Of a DNA stretch of 64,000 bases, positions 52,503-61,011 are shown one piece after another (position 1 is the first letter of the stretch; each line of letters starts with the position of its first letter). The notes beneath the pieces were generated by a model that was given only the letters and a program-made list of their open reading frames with translations, did no database searches and was not told the DNA's origin. Made by a program: the position numbers and the translations under genes. The stretch lies in contig NZ_JAVDQG010000009.1 in the NCBI RefSeq assembly GCF_031454155.1, positions 1 through 64,000 of the forward strand, given 5' to 3'. This DNA comes from Desmospora profundinema. Lineage in GTDB: Bacteria > Bacillota > Bacilli > Thermoactinomycetales > DSM-45169.

Positions 52503-53606
52503 ATGAGTATTCTTTCTCCTGTTGCCGAGTCGGTTTTACCGGAGAAGTACCGCAACCTTCCCCATGCGGAATACGATACGCGTATCGCCGCCGCCAAGTC
52601 CCGTCTGGGCAACGACTTGGTCATTATGGGGCATCACTACCAACGGGATGATGTCATCCGCTTTGCCGACTTTACCGGCGATTCCCTGGAGCTGGCCCGG
52701 ATCGCCCAGCAGCAGACCCATGCGAAGTACATCGTATTCTGCGGGGTTCATTTTATGGCCGAGTCCGCCGATATCCTGACCGGCGACGATCAGGCGGTCA
52801 TCCTGCCCGATATGAAAGCGGGTTGTTCCATGGCCGATATGGCGGATCTGGCCGAGTTGGAAGAAGCCTGGGAAGTGATGCAGGCGGAGCTAGGGGACAC
52901 CATCGTTCCCGTCACCTACGTCAACTCCACGGCGGCCATTAAATCCTTTGTCGGCCGCCACGGCGGCACCACCTGTACGTCCACCAACGCCAAGGGCGTG
53001 CTGGAATGGGCCTTTAAGCAGAAAAAGCGCATCCTGTTCCTCCCCGACCAGCACTTGGGACGCAACACCGCCTACGCGATGGGCATCCCCCTGGAACAGA
53101 TGGCGGTCTGGAACCAGGTGAGCGGAGAGTGGGAAGAAGTGAAAGGCCCCCAAGCCGACTGGCGCGTCCTGCTGTGGAAAGGACACTGCTCCGTCCACAC
53201 CAAATTTACCGTCGACCAGATTGACCGCGTCCGTGAACGGGATCCGGAAACGAAAGTGATCGTCCACCCCGAATGCACCTTCGAAGTGGTGCAGGCTTCC
53301 GATTATGACGGTTCCACCAGCTACATCATCCGTCAAATCCGGGAAGCTCCTGCCGGCAGCAAATGGGCCATCGGCACCGAGGTAAACCTGGTGCAGCGCC
53401 TTGCGAACGAACACCCGGAACAGCACATTCAGCTGTTGAGCCAGACGATGTGCCCCTGCCTCACCATGAACCGGATCGACCGTCCCCATCTCCTATGGGC
53501 GCTGGAGAGCCTGGTGGAAGGAAACATCATCAACCAGGTCTCCGTCGATCCGGAGACCACTCGCTGGTCCAAAACCGCCCTGGACCGGATGCTGGCCATT
53601 CGTTAA
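52503..53606 (+). CDS. nadA: Quinolinate synthase NadA
   Basis: Predicted 367-residue 4Fe-4S enzyme condensing iminoaspartate with dihydroxyacetone phosphate to quinolinate. Cluster-binding cysteines are in FCGVHFMAES, TCTSTNA and QTMCPCLTMN; the GHHYQRDDV and HPEC motifs are also present. The long Bacillus-type form (about 367 residues). Third gene of nadB-nadC-nadA, three bases after nadC, ending in a strong terminator. Confidence 0.96.
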   Translation: MSILSPVAESVLPEKYRNLPHAEYDTRIAAAKSRLGNDLVIMGHHYQRDDVIRFADFTGDSLELARIAQQQTHAKYIVFCGVHFMAESADILTGDDQAVILPDMKAGCSMADMADLAELEEAWEVMQAELGDTIVPVTYVNSTAAIKSFVGRHGGTTCTSTNAKGVLEWAFKQKKRILFLPDQHLGRNTAYAMGIPLEQMAVWNQVSGEWEEVKGPQADWRVLLWKGHCSVHTKFTVDQIDRVRERDPETKVIVHPECTFEVVQASDYDGSTSYIIRQIREAPAGSKWAIGTEVNLVQRLANEHPEQHIQLLSQTMCPCLTMNRIDRPHLLWALESLVEGNIINQVSVDPETTRWSKTALDRMLAIR

Positions 53607-53620
53607 ACAGAAAGAACTGG

Positions 53621-53666
53621 AACCCACCCAGGACCGATAAAGAATCGGTCCTGGGTGGGTTTTTTA
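53621..53666. terminator. Terminator of nadBCA
   Basis: AACCCACCCAGGACCGA and its complement form a 17-bp stem followed by T6. On the minus strand a short T-poor end makes it mainly unidirectional. Confidence 0.93.
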
Positions 53667-53672
53667 TGTCGA

Positions 53673-53795
53673 TCAGTCCCTCATCCGACCGGTATACAGG
53701 AGCAACAGGATCAGCAAAACGAGGGAGGCAAAAAGATCGATCCATTCCATCTGAGGCCATTCCTGTATCGGTGGGGTTTGGTATGATCCTTCCAC
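53673..53795 (-). CDS. Possible 40-residue single-TM protein
   Basis: A minus-strand frame starting GTG (MEGSYQTPP) with a hydrophobic stretch LFASLVLLILLLLYTG and a basic end GRMRD. AGGAAGGA is 14 bases before the start; an internal ATG at 53750 would give a 25-residue form. The clean N-out/C-in membrane pattern argues that it is real, the weak ribosome site against it. Confidence 0.4.
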   Translation of the reverse strand: MEGSYQTPPIQEWPQMEWIDLFASLVLLILLLLYTGRMRD

Positions 53796-53881
53796 TGGGA
53801 AGCGGGAGATTCCTTCCTCATGAAAAGGAGCCGTTAGGACGGGTTTCAAGAGTATTTCCTGGAGAGCCTATGCAATAGTGT

Positions 53882-54220
53882 TTATACGGAGGTTGGTTCC
53901 TGATTAGTGGAAACATGTACTCGCTTTCCGGTCTCATGAGATTGTCGAACCGAATCCAGGATGATTTGAATCCGGTGCCCGTCTTCAAAAGTGGGCAGAG
54001 TGGGGGAAGGTTGATCGGAAAGAATGCTGGTGGCCAAATTGTCCAAGAAGGGATGCGCGGCAGCAAAATAGCGGGAAGCAGATTCGCCCATTTCAGATGG
54101 CGGAAGGGGTGTCCGGGAAAGAGGAATCATCTCTTTCTCACCGTTTTTTGGTTGTATCCACACTTCCTTGTCGTTTTTCATTTCAATCGTTCCCTCCGTG
54201 CTGGACAGTTTTAAATCCCA
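53882..54220 (-). pseudogene. C-terminal remnant of a Gfo/Idh/MocA-family oxidoreductase
   Basis: The minus-strand frame begins without a start codon and reads WDLKLSSTEGTIEMKND..., then AAHPFLDNLATSIL and FEDGHRIQIILDSVRQSHETGKRV, the typical end of NAD-dependent sugar dehydrogenases of this family (the last about 110 of roughly 350 residues). The Rossmann N-terminal part is absent. Upstream it abuts an unrelated RHS-type fragment, so the gene was cut by a rearrangement. Confidence 0.75.
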
Positions 54221-54405
54221 ACCGGGATGTGAGGCTGGTAGGTTCCTTGAATGACGAGTGAAGGGTCGATGCGCACGGGATATTCCCGCTCGTCATCCTT
54301 CAGCCACTCTTCATCCGCCTTCAGGTCCAGATAGGTGGTGTTCCCTTCCTCCCGAATCTCGTAGCGGACATCGTCGGAGGAATCGAGATTAAAGGGCGTG
54401 CTCAC
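54211..54405 (-). pseudogene. Remnant of a wall-associated RHS/DNRLRE-type protein
   Basis: The frame has VRYEIREEGNTTYLDLKAD and EEWLKDDEREYPVRIDPSL, a pattern that precedes DNRLRE and RHS-repeat regions in WapA-like wall-associated toxins. Only about 55 residues are recognisable, after which it runs into the oxidoreductase fragment in another frame. Its upstream end meets a plus-strand toxin tail. Confidence 0.7.
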
Positions 54406-54411
54406 ACTAGG

Positions 54412-54624
54412 ATAAAATATAAGAACGGTAAAATTGACCAGTATACTACTTTTGATAGTAAAGGGAGATGGCGTAAGCAGTTTAGAGGATCAGGTAAATC
54501 GCATGGTGGAATAACTCGCCCTAATATTAAAGAAAGAAAGTGGTCTAGGTATAAGGGAAAGAGATTCCAAAAGAAGCCTTCTGTAAGAAAGCCATTTAAA
54601 AGAGAATATCCAAGAGGGTATTAA
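54412..54624 (+). pseudogene. C-terminal toxin end of a polymorphic (RHS-type) toxin
   Basis: An open frame without a start codon gives about 70 residues: KYKNGKIDQYTTFDSKGRWRKQF, GSGKSHGGITRPNIKE, then a very basic tail ending KREYPRGY. The toxin-core-like YTTFD...G...HGG...P.I.E pattern resembles polymorphic toxin C-terminal domains of the type-24 kind. Base composition is clearly AT-richer than neighbouring genes. It lacks the RHS body, and an immunity-type gene follows 57 bases downstream. Confidence 0.6.
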
Positions 54625-54629
54625 AAAAT

Positions 54630-54653
54630 ACAGGCGAGGATTACCTCGCCTGT
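54630..54653 (+). terminator. Perfect hairpin between toxin end and immunity gene
   Basis: ACAGGCGAGG and CCTCGCCTGT flank ATTA; the downstream bases are AT-rich but without a T run, so it may be a weak terminator or attenuator. Confidence 0.5.
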
Positions 54654-54681
54654 ATAAATAATGAAGAGAGGGTAAATACAA

Positions 54682-55341
54682 ATGGTTATGTATTTAGGTG
54701 GATATTTTATTATTGAAAAAAAGGATATAATATCTGCGAGTAATTGTGTATGTGACACTTACCCTGATGAATGGGCTTATTCTTGGGCTGGATATGATAG
54801 AGAGTTACTAAGTGATATAGAGGAAAAAACCCAAAAGAGCCGTAGAGAATTAGTTTTATTACGGAAGTGGGTAGAAAAGAAATTTGATTCAGAGCAAATT
54901 GGATGGCCAAATGTTTTTTATAGTCTTAAGTTAGCAATAGATTTCCAAAGTGAATTTTTGAAAAATATAGATACCCGTATTATAGGGATTGGAACTACTT
55001 TAGACCATCTTAAAAACATATTAGAAGAAAACAAGTCAGATGATGATGTTGATCCTGGTGGTGTTTATCACACCTTAGCTAAACAAATAGAAGTAGATAT
55101 GCGTGGAAGGATTGCCGGTTATGATATTTTAGGGTATGAGGGTGGTTTTTTTCATTCGTTTATGTGTAATGGTTTGAAGGATGAGTACGAAAAAATGGGT
55201 ATTTTTTTGAATAAATATCATTTATTACCGACATTTCAAAAAGCTGAATTAGCTGCTCAGGCTACTTCTGGAAGGGAGGATTTAGAGTTATTTTCATATC
55301 AACCGTGGGAAATAAGATTATACGACAATGCTAATATTTAA
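54682..55341 (+). CDS. Probable immunity protein to the adjacent toxin end
   Basis: Predicted 219-residue soluble acidic protein, strongly AT-rich in codon use. It has no signal peptide and no family that I can name (stretches: DTYPDEWAYSWAGYD, LDHLKNILEENKSDDDVDPGG, FLNKYHLLPTFQKAELAAQ). GAGAGGG precedes the ATG. Its place directly after a toxin C-terminal end, with matching base composition, is the usual signature of an immunity gene in RHS/WapA loci. Confidence 0.6.
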   Translation: MVMYLGGYFIIEKKDIISASNCVCDTYPDEWAYSWAGYDRELLSDIEEKTQKSRRELVLLRKWVEKKFDSEQIGWPNVFYSLKLAIDFQSEFLKNIDTRIIGIGTTLDHLKNILEENKSDDDVDPGGVYHTLAKQIEVDMRGRIAGYDILGYEGGFFHSFMCNGLKDEYEKMGIFLNKYHLLPTFQKAELAAQATSGREDLELFSYQPWEIRLYDNANI

Positions 55342-55414
55342 TTTATTTTGTATATTAGATAGCAGTAATTAGAACCTATTTCAAAACTAATTAGATAGAT
55401 ATTATGGTGTATGA

Positions 55415-55570
55415 GTACACGACACAATTTTAACCGAAAGTGAGGAAGGAGGAAAACTCGAAGATCATGACTTAGTCGCGTTTTCCTCCAGTTTAGGAGA
55501 CGGCTTGTTTGATGTTATGGCAACAATTGTTGAGCTTCCTAACGGAGATAAAGTGATTAGTAAAGGTTGA
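55415..55570 (+). pseudogene. Short gene remnant, possible immunity-family tail
   Basis: A 51-residue open stretch without start codon: ...GKLEDHDLVAFSSSLGDGLFDVMATIVELPNGDKVISKG. The S-LGDGLFDV pattern is like the end of DUF4241-type proteins frequently found in toxin-immunity islands. No ribosome site; probably a decayed cassette. Confidence 0.35.
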
Positions 55571-55847
55571 GATTGAGTTGGTTTCAACTGGAAGAGATGT
55601 ATCGTTGAAGCGGATGAGAATTAACGCAGTTTCCGTATCTAGCATGGATCTGTAATCAGATAAAGGTCTACAAACGTTTACGAGAGGCTCTCTACAGAAA
55701 AGGGGTTGAATCGAGAGAAGGGTAATAATCAAATTCGATTAAGTGATTACCAAGCTTACTGGTTGAAGAAACTTCGTGTCAGAAAAGAGGATCTAGCAAC
55801 TGCTGAAAGAGTTCGGAGGAATCATCAGATTGAATCATATAATATAA

Positions 55848-56312
55848 ATGATGAAAAAGCTACCTTCCGGAACGCTGTATATAGGGTATGGAGGTATCCG
55901 CTTTTTTGCCTTAGATGAATTGAAATCGTTGCAGTCTTTGTACTTGGAAAAAGAAGATGGAGTAAATGGTAGATGGAATCCTGCGTGGATTGTAATCGGA
56001 GTCGAAGAATCTTTGGATGACCCTGTTTTTGCGGATCAATCCGAATCGGGATATCCTGTTTATACAGCTATTCACGGAGAAGGAGAATGGGGACCTGTTT
56101 GTATTGCTCCATCGTTGATTGCTTTTTTACAGGCTATTCAAGTAATCAATGAGTACTCAAGGGGTCGGGAAAACCCAATTTCTCTGGAAAAGAACCCGCT
56201 ATCCGTACAAGAGTTTCAGAGCTTAAAAATGGCGCTAAATGAGGTTCTTTGTAGGGATTCAAATACTAAGGTGGACTTGGAATTTTGGCTAGATTGGCTT
56301 TTGGCTGAGTAA
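55848..56312 (+). CDS. SUKH/SMI1-KNR4-like protein, probably N-terminally disrupted
   Basis: 154 residues with the SMI1/KNR4 (SUKH superfamily) pattern: TLYIGYGGIRFFALDELKSLQ, WIVIGVEESLDDPVFAD, YPVYTAIHGEGEWGPVCIAPSLIAFL. SUKH proteins are common immunity proteins in polymorphic toxin loci. No ribosome site precedes the ATG. A 70-codon frame starting at TTG 55706 overlaps it in another frame (SDYQAYWLKKLRVRKEDLATAE) and may hold the original N-terminus, implying a frameshift. Confidence 0.6.
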   Translation: MMKKLPSGTLYIGYGGIRFFALDELKSLQSLYLEKEDGVNGRWNPAWIVIGVEESLDDPVFADQSESGYPVYTAIHGEGEWGPVCIAPSLIAFLQAIQVINEYSRGRENPISLEKNPLSVQEFQSLKMALNEVLCRDSNTKVDLEFWLDWLLAE

Positions 56313-56315
56313 TCT

Positions 56316-56372
56316 ATCTCCCACTACACCTACGGCCATGGAGACGTGGCAGCCCTGCTGCATCGGGTGGCA
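56316..56372 (+). pseudogene. RHS repeat fragment
   Basis: About 19 codons read ISHYTYGHGDVAALLHRVA, a good match to the RHS/YD-repeat core pattern YxYxGHGDVxAL. The frame then diverges. It is further evidence for a broken RHS protein gene on the plus strand. Confidence 0.6.
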
Positions 56373-56598
56373 TCGTCCTTTGGTTTTCGGCTTGGATGGT
56401 TGAAGGATGGTTCGGTTGGGTGGAAGTTTATTCAGCCGTTTAGCACTAAAGTATTCATAATGGAGTACTCGGGGTTTTTTGTGAGAGTAGGATTTATAAT
56501 CAATGCTTTATCCCTTTGCTTGTGGTTTGACATACCATGGGTATTCATGTGACAAGCCCCCTTGAGAAGGACTATAAGTTCGGAAAGAGGAACATCAT

Positions 56599-56778
56599 AT
56601 GTCGACACTCCTAGATCCTCATATCATCGCCGCGACAGGTGCCGGTATTATGGCGTTAGGAATGGGGGGCTTTTTTCAAAAAGCAAAGGAGCAGCCGAAA
56701 CAATCAATTTTTCTTCACTATCTGAAGCCGTCGTTGTTAATCCTATCCGGGATGCTGTTGCTTTTCACAGCCTTTTAA
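56599..56778 (+). CDS. Small two-TM membrane protein, 59 residues
   Basis: An intact frame beginning MSTLLDPHIIAATGAG, with a hydrophobic segment at about residues 9-27, a basic loop (QKAKEQPKQ) and a second hydrophobic segment at about 41-58 ending LLFTAF. AAGAGGA lies seven bases before the ATG. Function unknown. Its composition is closer to the host average than to the toxin remnants. Confidence 0.6.
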   Translation: MSTLLDPHIIAATGAGIMALGMGGFFQKAKEQPKQSIFLHYLKPSLLILSGMLLLFTAF

Positions 56779-56859
56779 CGCTCTGAGAGTGCTTTGAGTG
56801 AATACATGGGATCGTCTGTTCCATCATGGCTCTTGCCCAACCAAGTGATCGCTCTAACG

Positions 56860-56897
56860 AAAAACCCCCGCACACTTGTGGTGTGGCGGGGGTTTTG
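56860..56897 (-). terminator. Terminator of the L,D-transpeptidase gene
   Basis: AAACCCCCGC and GCGGGGGTTT pair; on the minus strand TTTTT follows. 22 bases past the stop codon. Confidence 0.9.
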
Positions 56898-56919
56898 GGT
56901 TCCGGTCGCTAGGAGAAGG

Positions 56920-57828
56920 TTATTGGACGACGCTTTTGTGGATGTAGGCGGTCTGGCCGCTTTTCAGCTTGATCTGGTGCCAGTCGCCGGTGGAGCCGGT
57001 CCGGTTGAGAACGGTGCCTTGGGGCACCCGTTGCAGGATCCGAGCCTGGGTGGAGGGTTGCTCCCGGATGTTGGCCATGCTGGACGTAACGGTCAGCTGG
57101 CTGCCGGATGGCGGCTGCTGTCCGGAGCCGGTCACCCGTTTGGCGACGCTGTGATGGACATAGGCGGTGGAGCCGTTTTCCAGTTTCACCCGGTACCAGT
57201 CACCGGCGATTCCGGTTAACGTCAGGCGGGTCCCCTTGTTCCGTTTGGCTACCACCGTTCCGTTCATGGAAGGCTGGGAACGAACATTGGCGACGGAGAC
57301 GGTAATCTCCACTTTTCCGTCTGCCGGGGTCACCTGTGGCGGTTTCGGTTGAGGCGGTCCGCTCTGGTCCCCGTTATGGATGCGAACGAGGGTCCCCGCC
57401 GGGACGGTGTTGTACAGTTCAATGACATCTTCGTTGTACATGCGGACACAGCCCATGGACGCGTGGCTCCCGATGGATTCGGGACGGTTGGTACCGTGAA
57501 TCCCGTAGGTGCGTCCGTTGTCTCCATTCACTTGGAGACCCAGCCAGCGCTCGCCCAAGGGATTGGAGGGATCACCGCCGGGGATTCCTTTCCATCCCGG
57601 TTTGTTGATCTTGATGATGATCTCAAAGGTTCCCTCCGGTGTAAGGGACGAGGTCCGTCCTGTGGCGACGGGATATGTTTTTGCCACCGTCCCATTGCGA
57701 TACAAGGTGAGTTGGTTGGTCTTTTTGTTCACCTCGATGGCGTAATTGGAAGAAGCATCCACCTGTTGCGGCAAGGCCAGTGAAAAGACCAGTGCCAGCG
57801 ACAGCAGGGAAGTCAGCCATTTCCTCAC
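56920..57828 (-). CDS. Secreted L,D-transpeptidase with two SH3b domains
   Basis: Predicted 302-residue exported protein. A signal peptide (about 1-25, ending QQVDA) is followed by a YkuD catalytic domain at about 30-155 with GIHGTN and the active-site SMGCVR (catalytic Cys), then two bacterial SH3 domains (about 175-235 and 245-300; ANVRSQPS and ANIREQPS). It would cross-link peptidoglycan or attach proteins, with the SH3b units binding wall. The GTG at 57828 is preferred over ATG 57834, which stands too close to AGGAG. Confidence 0.92.
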   Translation of the reverse strand: MRKWLTSLLSLALVFSLALPQQVDASSNYAIEVNKKTNQLTLYRNGTVAKTYPVATGRTSSLTPEGTFEIIIKINKPGWKGIPGGDPSNPLGERWLGLQVNGDNGRTYGIHGTNRPESIGSHASMGCVRMYNEDVIELYNTVPAGTLVRIHNGDQSGPPQPKPPQVTPADGKVEITVSVANVRSQPSMNGTVVAKRNKGTRLTLTGIAGDWYRVKLENGSTAYVHHSVAKRVTGSGQQPPSGSQLTVTSSMANIREQPSTQARILQRVPQGTVLNRTGSTGDWHQIKLKSGQTAYIHKSVVQ

Positions 57829-58347
57829 GCTCATTCTCCTCTCTTGAGTAACCGATATTTGATTTTTTCCCCTTTGCTGGATGCCCAGGAAGCGACCGGC
57901 ATCAATTCAATTTTAATCGATACTATTTTGATAGGGAATATTTTTTGTTTGAATCGGCATACTCTGTCGTCTCAGTGGTCTTGTTCCAAGTTATGGATGA
58001 TTTTTTCGTCTCTGGCAGATTGGTCAGGAACTTCTCTTTGTCCTGGATGCATCCATTCTATTTGAATAAACGGTTATTTTCAGATTGCATTATTCATTTT
58101 TTATAAGAATACTATTAAAAAACTAAATACAAAAACCAAATTAGTCCTTTGGTTTGATTTACAAATCAGGCCAACGGTGTATTTATGGGTGGAGGGTGAA
58201 AAGTGGAAAATAGGGAGAGGAAATCGGTTGAGATGTATCTAATTGGTAGAGGGATGCAGATCTCCTGACATCCTTTCACCAGTGGAGTAGGGACCGGTTG
58301 ATCTTAACGCTCGGTCCAGCATGGGTGACAAAAAGGAGATAGGATGC
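57829..58347. other. 519-base intergenic region before pilM
   Basis: Divergent gap with AT-rich stretches around 58080-58150, suitable for promoters. Near 58275-58310 a GGACCG/CGGTCC stem and near 58255-58280 a GGATG/CATCC stem are seen, but no known riboswitch. No gene that I can support. Confidence 0.4.
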
Positions 58348-59358
58348 ATGCTTGGGTTCCGGCGTTACGCCATTGGAGTGGAACTGACAGATTCCATGTT
58401 TAAATTGGTCGAATTAAAAAGGAGCTTCCGGCGGATCCAATTGAGCCAGTATGTCGTACATCCGCTTTTATCCATCTGGATGGGGGAACGGTCGATTGCC
58501 GAGCCGGATGAACTGAGCCAATCGGTGCAGGATGCCTTATCCAGCCGCCGGCTGCATACCCGCCGGGTGCGGGTGGCATTGGGCAACCGGCATGTGGTGA
58601 CCGGTACTTGGCATGTGCCCGAAATGGGAAGATCCCGCATGCGGCGCTGGATTGAAAAGAAAGTGCTGCCGGAGTGGGATCTCCCCTTTGACGATCCGGT
58701 ATTTGATTTCCAGGTGATCGGGCATGTCTGGCAGGATGGAGACCATCAGGAAGTGGTGGTGGCCGCTTCGTCCCGCCGGTATGTGGAGGAATTGGCAGAT
58801 GTGTTGCGATGGTGCGGTTTGGATCCTGTCGCCGTCGATTTATCCGCTCTCAGTCTCGGCCGCTGGTTTGAGTTTTCCGATGATGGGACGGTCCATAAAT
58901 GGGCGGCCCTTCACCTGACACCCGGAGGAGTGGACCTCAGTTTGTTTTACCAAGGGGTGTTGCAAGGGGCGACCCATATCCCTTTGGAGATGAAAACCTT
59001 TCTGGAGGGGGTTCCGGATCGTCCGGCCATGGATCCGCTGCGTCCGATCTTGGAAAATGACAACCAGGTGGCCGCATACGGAGCCGCGATGTTGGAAGCC
59101 CTGGATGCCGGGAAACTGGACTGGATGGGGGCGGAATTATGGAAGCAGAACCGGGTATGGGTGGTGAGCGGGGAAGGCATCGATGTCCACAAAGCGTGCT
59201 TGTGGCTGCAATCGAAGGACGGCGTGCCGTCGGTACGGATCGGGGAAGGTCCCCAATCCTTGATGACCGGTGATTTGCAGCTTCACTCCTCCCGTCATCT
59301 CGGCAATATTCTTTCAGCCCCTCTGGGTGCGGCATTGACGGGGGTGGGGGTATCGTGA
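58348..59358 (+). CDS. pilM: PilM-like type IV pilus assembly protein
   Basis: Predicted 336-residue actin-like ATPase-fold protein of the PilM family: YAIGVELTDSMFKLVEL at the start, VPEMGRSRMRRWIEKKVLPEWDLPFDDPVFDF near residue 90, and AAYGAAMLEALD near 245. PilM sits on the cytoplasmic face and binds the PilN tail. The start at 58348 follows AAGGAGAT. It overlaps pilN by four bases. It is shorter and more diverged than proteobacterial PilM. Confidence 0.82.
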   Translation: MLGFRRYAIGVELTDSMFKLVELKRSFRRIQLSQYVVHPLLSIWMGERSIAEPDELSQSVQDALSSRRLHTRRVRVALGNRHVVTGTWHVPEMGRSRMRRWIEKKVLPEWDLPFDDPVFDFQVIGHVWQDGDHQEVVVAASSRRYVEELADVLRWCGLDPVAVDLSALSLGRWFEFSDDGTVHKWAALHLTPGGVDLSLFYQGVLQGATHIPLEMKTFLEGVPDRPAMDPLRPILENDNQVAAYGAAMLEALDAGKLDWMGAELWKQNRVWVVSGEGIDVHKACLWLQSKDGVPSVRIGEGPQSLMTGDLQLHSSRHLGNILSAPLGAALTGVGVS

Positions 59359-59951
59359 ATCTGTTGCCATCCCCCCCTGCGGGTCGTCGTTATTTTACCC
59401 TGGGGTTGATCATTATCCTGCTTTGGTTGATTCACTTCGCCGGATTTTCTTACTGGCTGTTTACCGAACAATCCCGGCTCGAGGACCGGTTGGCCGCAGA
59501 GACGAAAGCCGTACGCGACCAGCAGCTGGAGGCGAAACAAGTGGTTCAGGACCATGAGGCTTTCATGAACGAACATGGTTCGGTCATTCGTTTTCGTGAT
59601 GCCGCAGATGCGCTGCGGGACGGCCGCCTGATCTGGCAGGAGGGGCTGAACACGGTTTACGACACCCTGCCGGCAGGTGCTCCTTTGATCCGAGCGGAGG
59701 CAAAGGGTCCTCGCCTGGATGGATGGGCGGTGTTTCCATCAGCATCGGAGGCGGCTGTATTTTTGGACTCCTTAAAGGATCAGGGGCCGGTGGAAGAGGT
59801 GGTCCTCCATTGTCTCGGCCGCTATTGCGAAGGGGCGCCTCCGACGGAATTGGATCAGAAGGAGCAGCTGCTCCACTTTCATCTGGTGATCCGCCAAGTT
59901 TCTTCGGAAGACGGGGAGTCGGAGGAAGGAGGCGGAAGCGATGGGGCATGA
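59355..59951 (+). CDS. pilN: PilN-like pilus assembly protein
   Basis: Predicted 198-residue bitopic protein: short cytoplasmic N-terminus beginning MNLLPSPPAGRRYF (the NLLP motif that binds PilM), one TM at about residues 17-40, a coiled coil (RLAAETKAVRDQQLEAKQVVQDHEAFM) and an extracellular ferredoxin-like domain. GTG start overlapping the pilM stop. Confidence 0.82.
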   Translation: MNLLPSPPAGRRYFTLGLIIILLWLIHFAGFSYWLFTEQSRLEDRLAAETKAVRDQQLEAKQVVQDHEAFMNEHGSVIRFRDAADALRDGRLIWQEGLNTVYDTLPAGAPLIRAEAKGPRLDGWAVFPSASEAAVFLDSLKDQGPVEEVVLHCLGRYCEGAPPTELDQKEQLLHFHLVIRQVSSEDGESEEGGGSDGA

Positions 59952-60816
59952 ACCGCGCCAACGACCCTGGGGCTGGTGGAAATCGGGGAATACGCTGTTC
60001 TGGATCTGGTTGGGAGGCAGTCTGGCCATTTGCCTGACGGCTTTGGCTTTCCTCTATCCCGCCCACCTGAATCTGAAACACATGGAAGAAAAACGGGCGG
60101 AAGCCGAGCGATTTTTATCCGACCACCGGGAGATACTGGATCCGGGTTATGAGCGACCGACGGAACCGGATGCCGATGAACGGACCCGGCTGCAACAGCA
60201 GATCCCACTGGAAGCGGAACCGGCACGGCTGTTGTTACAGTTGAAAGAAGCGGTGGATGATGCCGGCGGGGAATGGGTGGAGTTGCGTGCCGGATCAAAA
60301 TCATCCGATTTGACGCCGATGGAATGGCCGGTCGAAGTCATGCAGGAGGCGGACCGAGACGAAGAGACTGGGGAAGAGGGGGCGGATGACGAGAAAGAGG
60401 CGGAAGAGAAAATCAAACCCGCCCCTTCTGAAGGGAAGAAGCCGGAGGAAAATGCGGAGGAGCAGGCATTGGTTCCAACTCTCCCCAAAGACTCTGCCAT
60501 TCAGCCTTTATGGGCGGATTTATATGTGCGCGCTTCACGGCAGGAGATGTTGTCCCTGCTCAGGGAACTGGAGCAAATGGAACGATTGGTGGCTGTTCAG
60601 GGGATGGAGTTTGAAGAGGGGGAAGGGGAACGGGGCACCCTTAGAATCCGGTTGGCATGGTTCTACTACCAAGATCCAAGCCTGAAAGAGTCGATGGAGT
60701 CCCCTCCCCTTCGCCTCCCGGAGGATGTGGATATCGATTTGGACGAGGATGGTCGTGAAATTCCCCCTTCACCTGAATCCGATTCGGGAGAGGAATCCCG
60801 GGATTCTTCCTCCTGA
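59941..60816 (+). CDS. pilO: PilO-like pilus assembly protein
   Basis: Predicted 291-residue bitopic protein: TM at about residues 18-40, coiled coil (MEEKRAEAERFLSDHREIL), a long Glu/Lys-rich insert at about 140-180, then a ferredoxin-like domain (WADLYVRASRQEMLSLLRELEQMERL) and an acidic Ser-rich tail. It would pair with PilN. It overlaps pilN by 11 bases. The acidic insert and tail are unusual. Confidence 0.8.
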   Translation: MGHEPRQRPWGWWKSGNTLFWIWLGGSLAICLTALAFLYPAHLNLKHMEEKRAEAERFLSDHREILDPGYERPTEPDADERTRLQQQIPLEAEPARLLLQLKEAVDDAGGEWVELRAGSKSSDLTPMEWPVEVMQEADRDEETGEEGADDEKEAEEKIKPAPSEGKKPEENAEEQALVPTLPKDSAIQPLWADLYVRASRQEMLSLLRELEQMERLVAVQGMEFEEGEGERGTLRIRLAWFYYQDPSLKESMESPPLRLPEDVDIDLDEDGREIPPSPESDSGEESRDSSS

Positions 60817-60831
60817 CGGAAGATCCAGTGT

Positions 60832-60866
60832 GAAAAAGTCGTGCCTTGTCGGCGCGGCTTTTTCCT
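60832..60866 (+). terminator. Terminator of pilMNO
   Basis: GAAAAAGTCGTGCC and GGCGCGGCTTTTTC pair (one G-T), around TTGTC. Confidence 0.85.
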
Positions 60867-61011
60867 AAAAAGTAAAGAGTCGACTCTGGAAACCATGAAA
60901 CTTTTTTTATCCCGAATCGTAAATACGAGAGAGATTAAAAAACGGGGTGGGCTGTCGCCTTCCGACAGTTTCCCCCGGCAGACCAAGACCGGAGAGGACA
61001 GGTGATTGGCA

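Noticed and set aside
56346-56552. 68-codon frame after the SUKH-like gene
   Set aside because: Only its first codons match an RHS repeat; the rest is unrelated sequence without a ribosome site, so it is recorded as a fragment, not a gene.
58220-58320. tRNA-like stretch (AATTGGTAGAG and flanking stems)
   Set aside because: The D-loop resemblance is good but there is no matching acceptor stem, the anticodon stem encloses too large a loop and no T-arm sequence is present.
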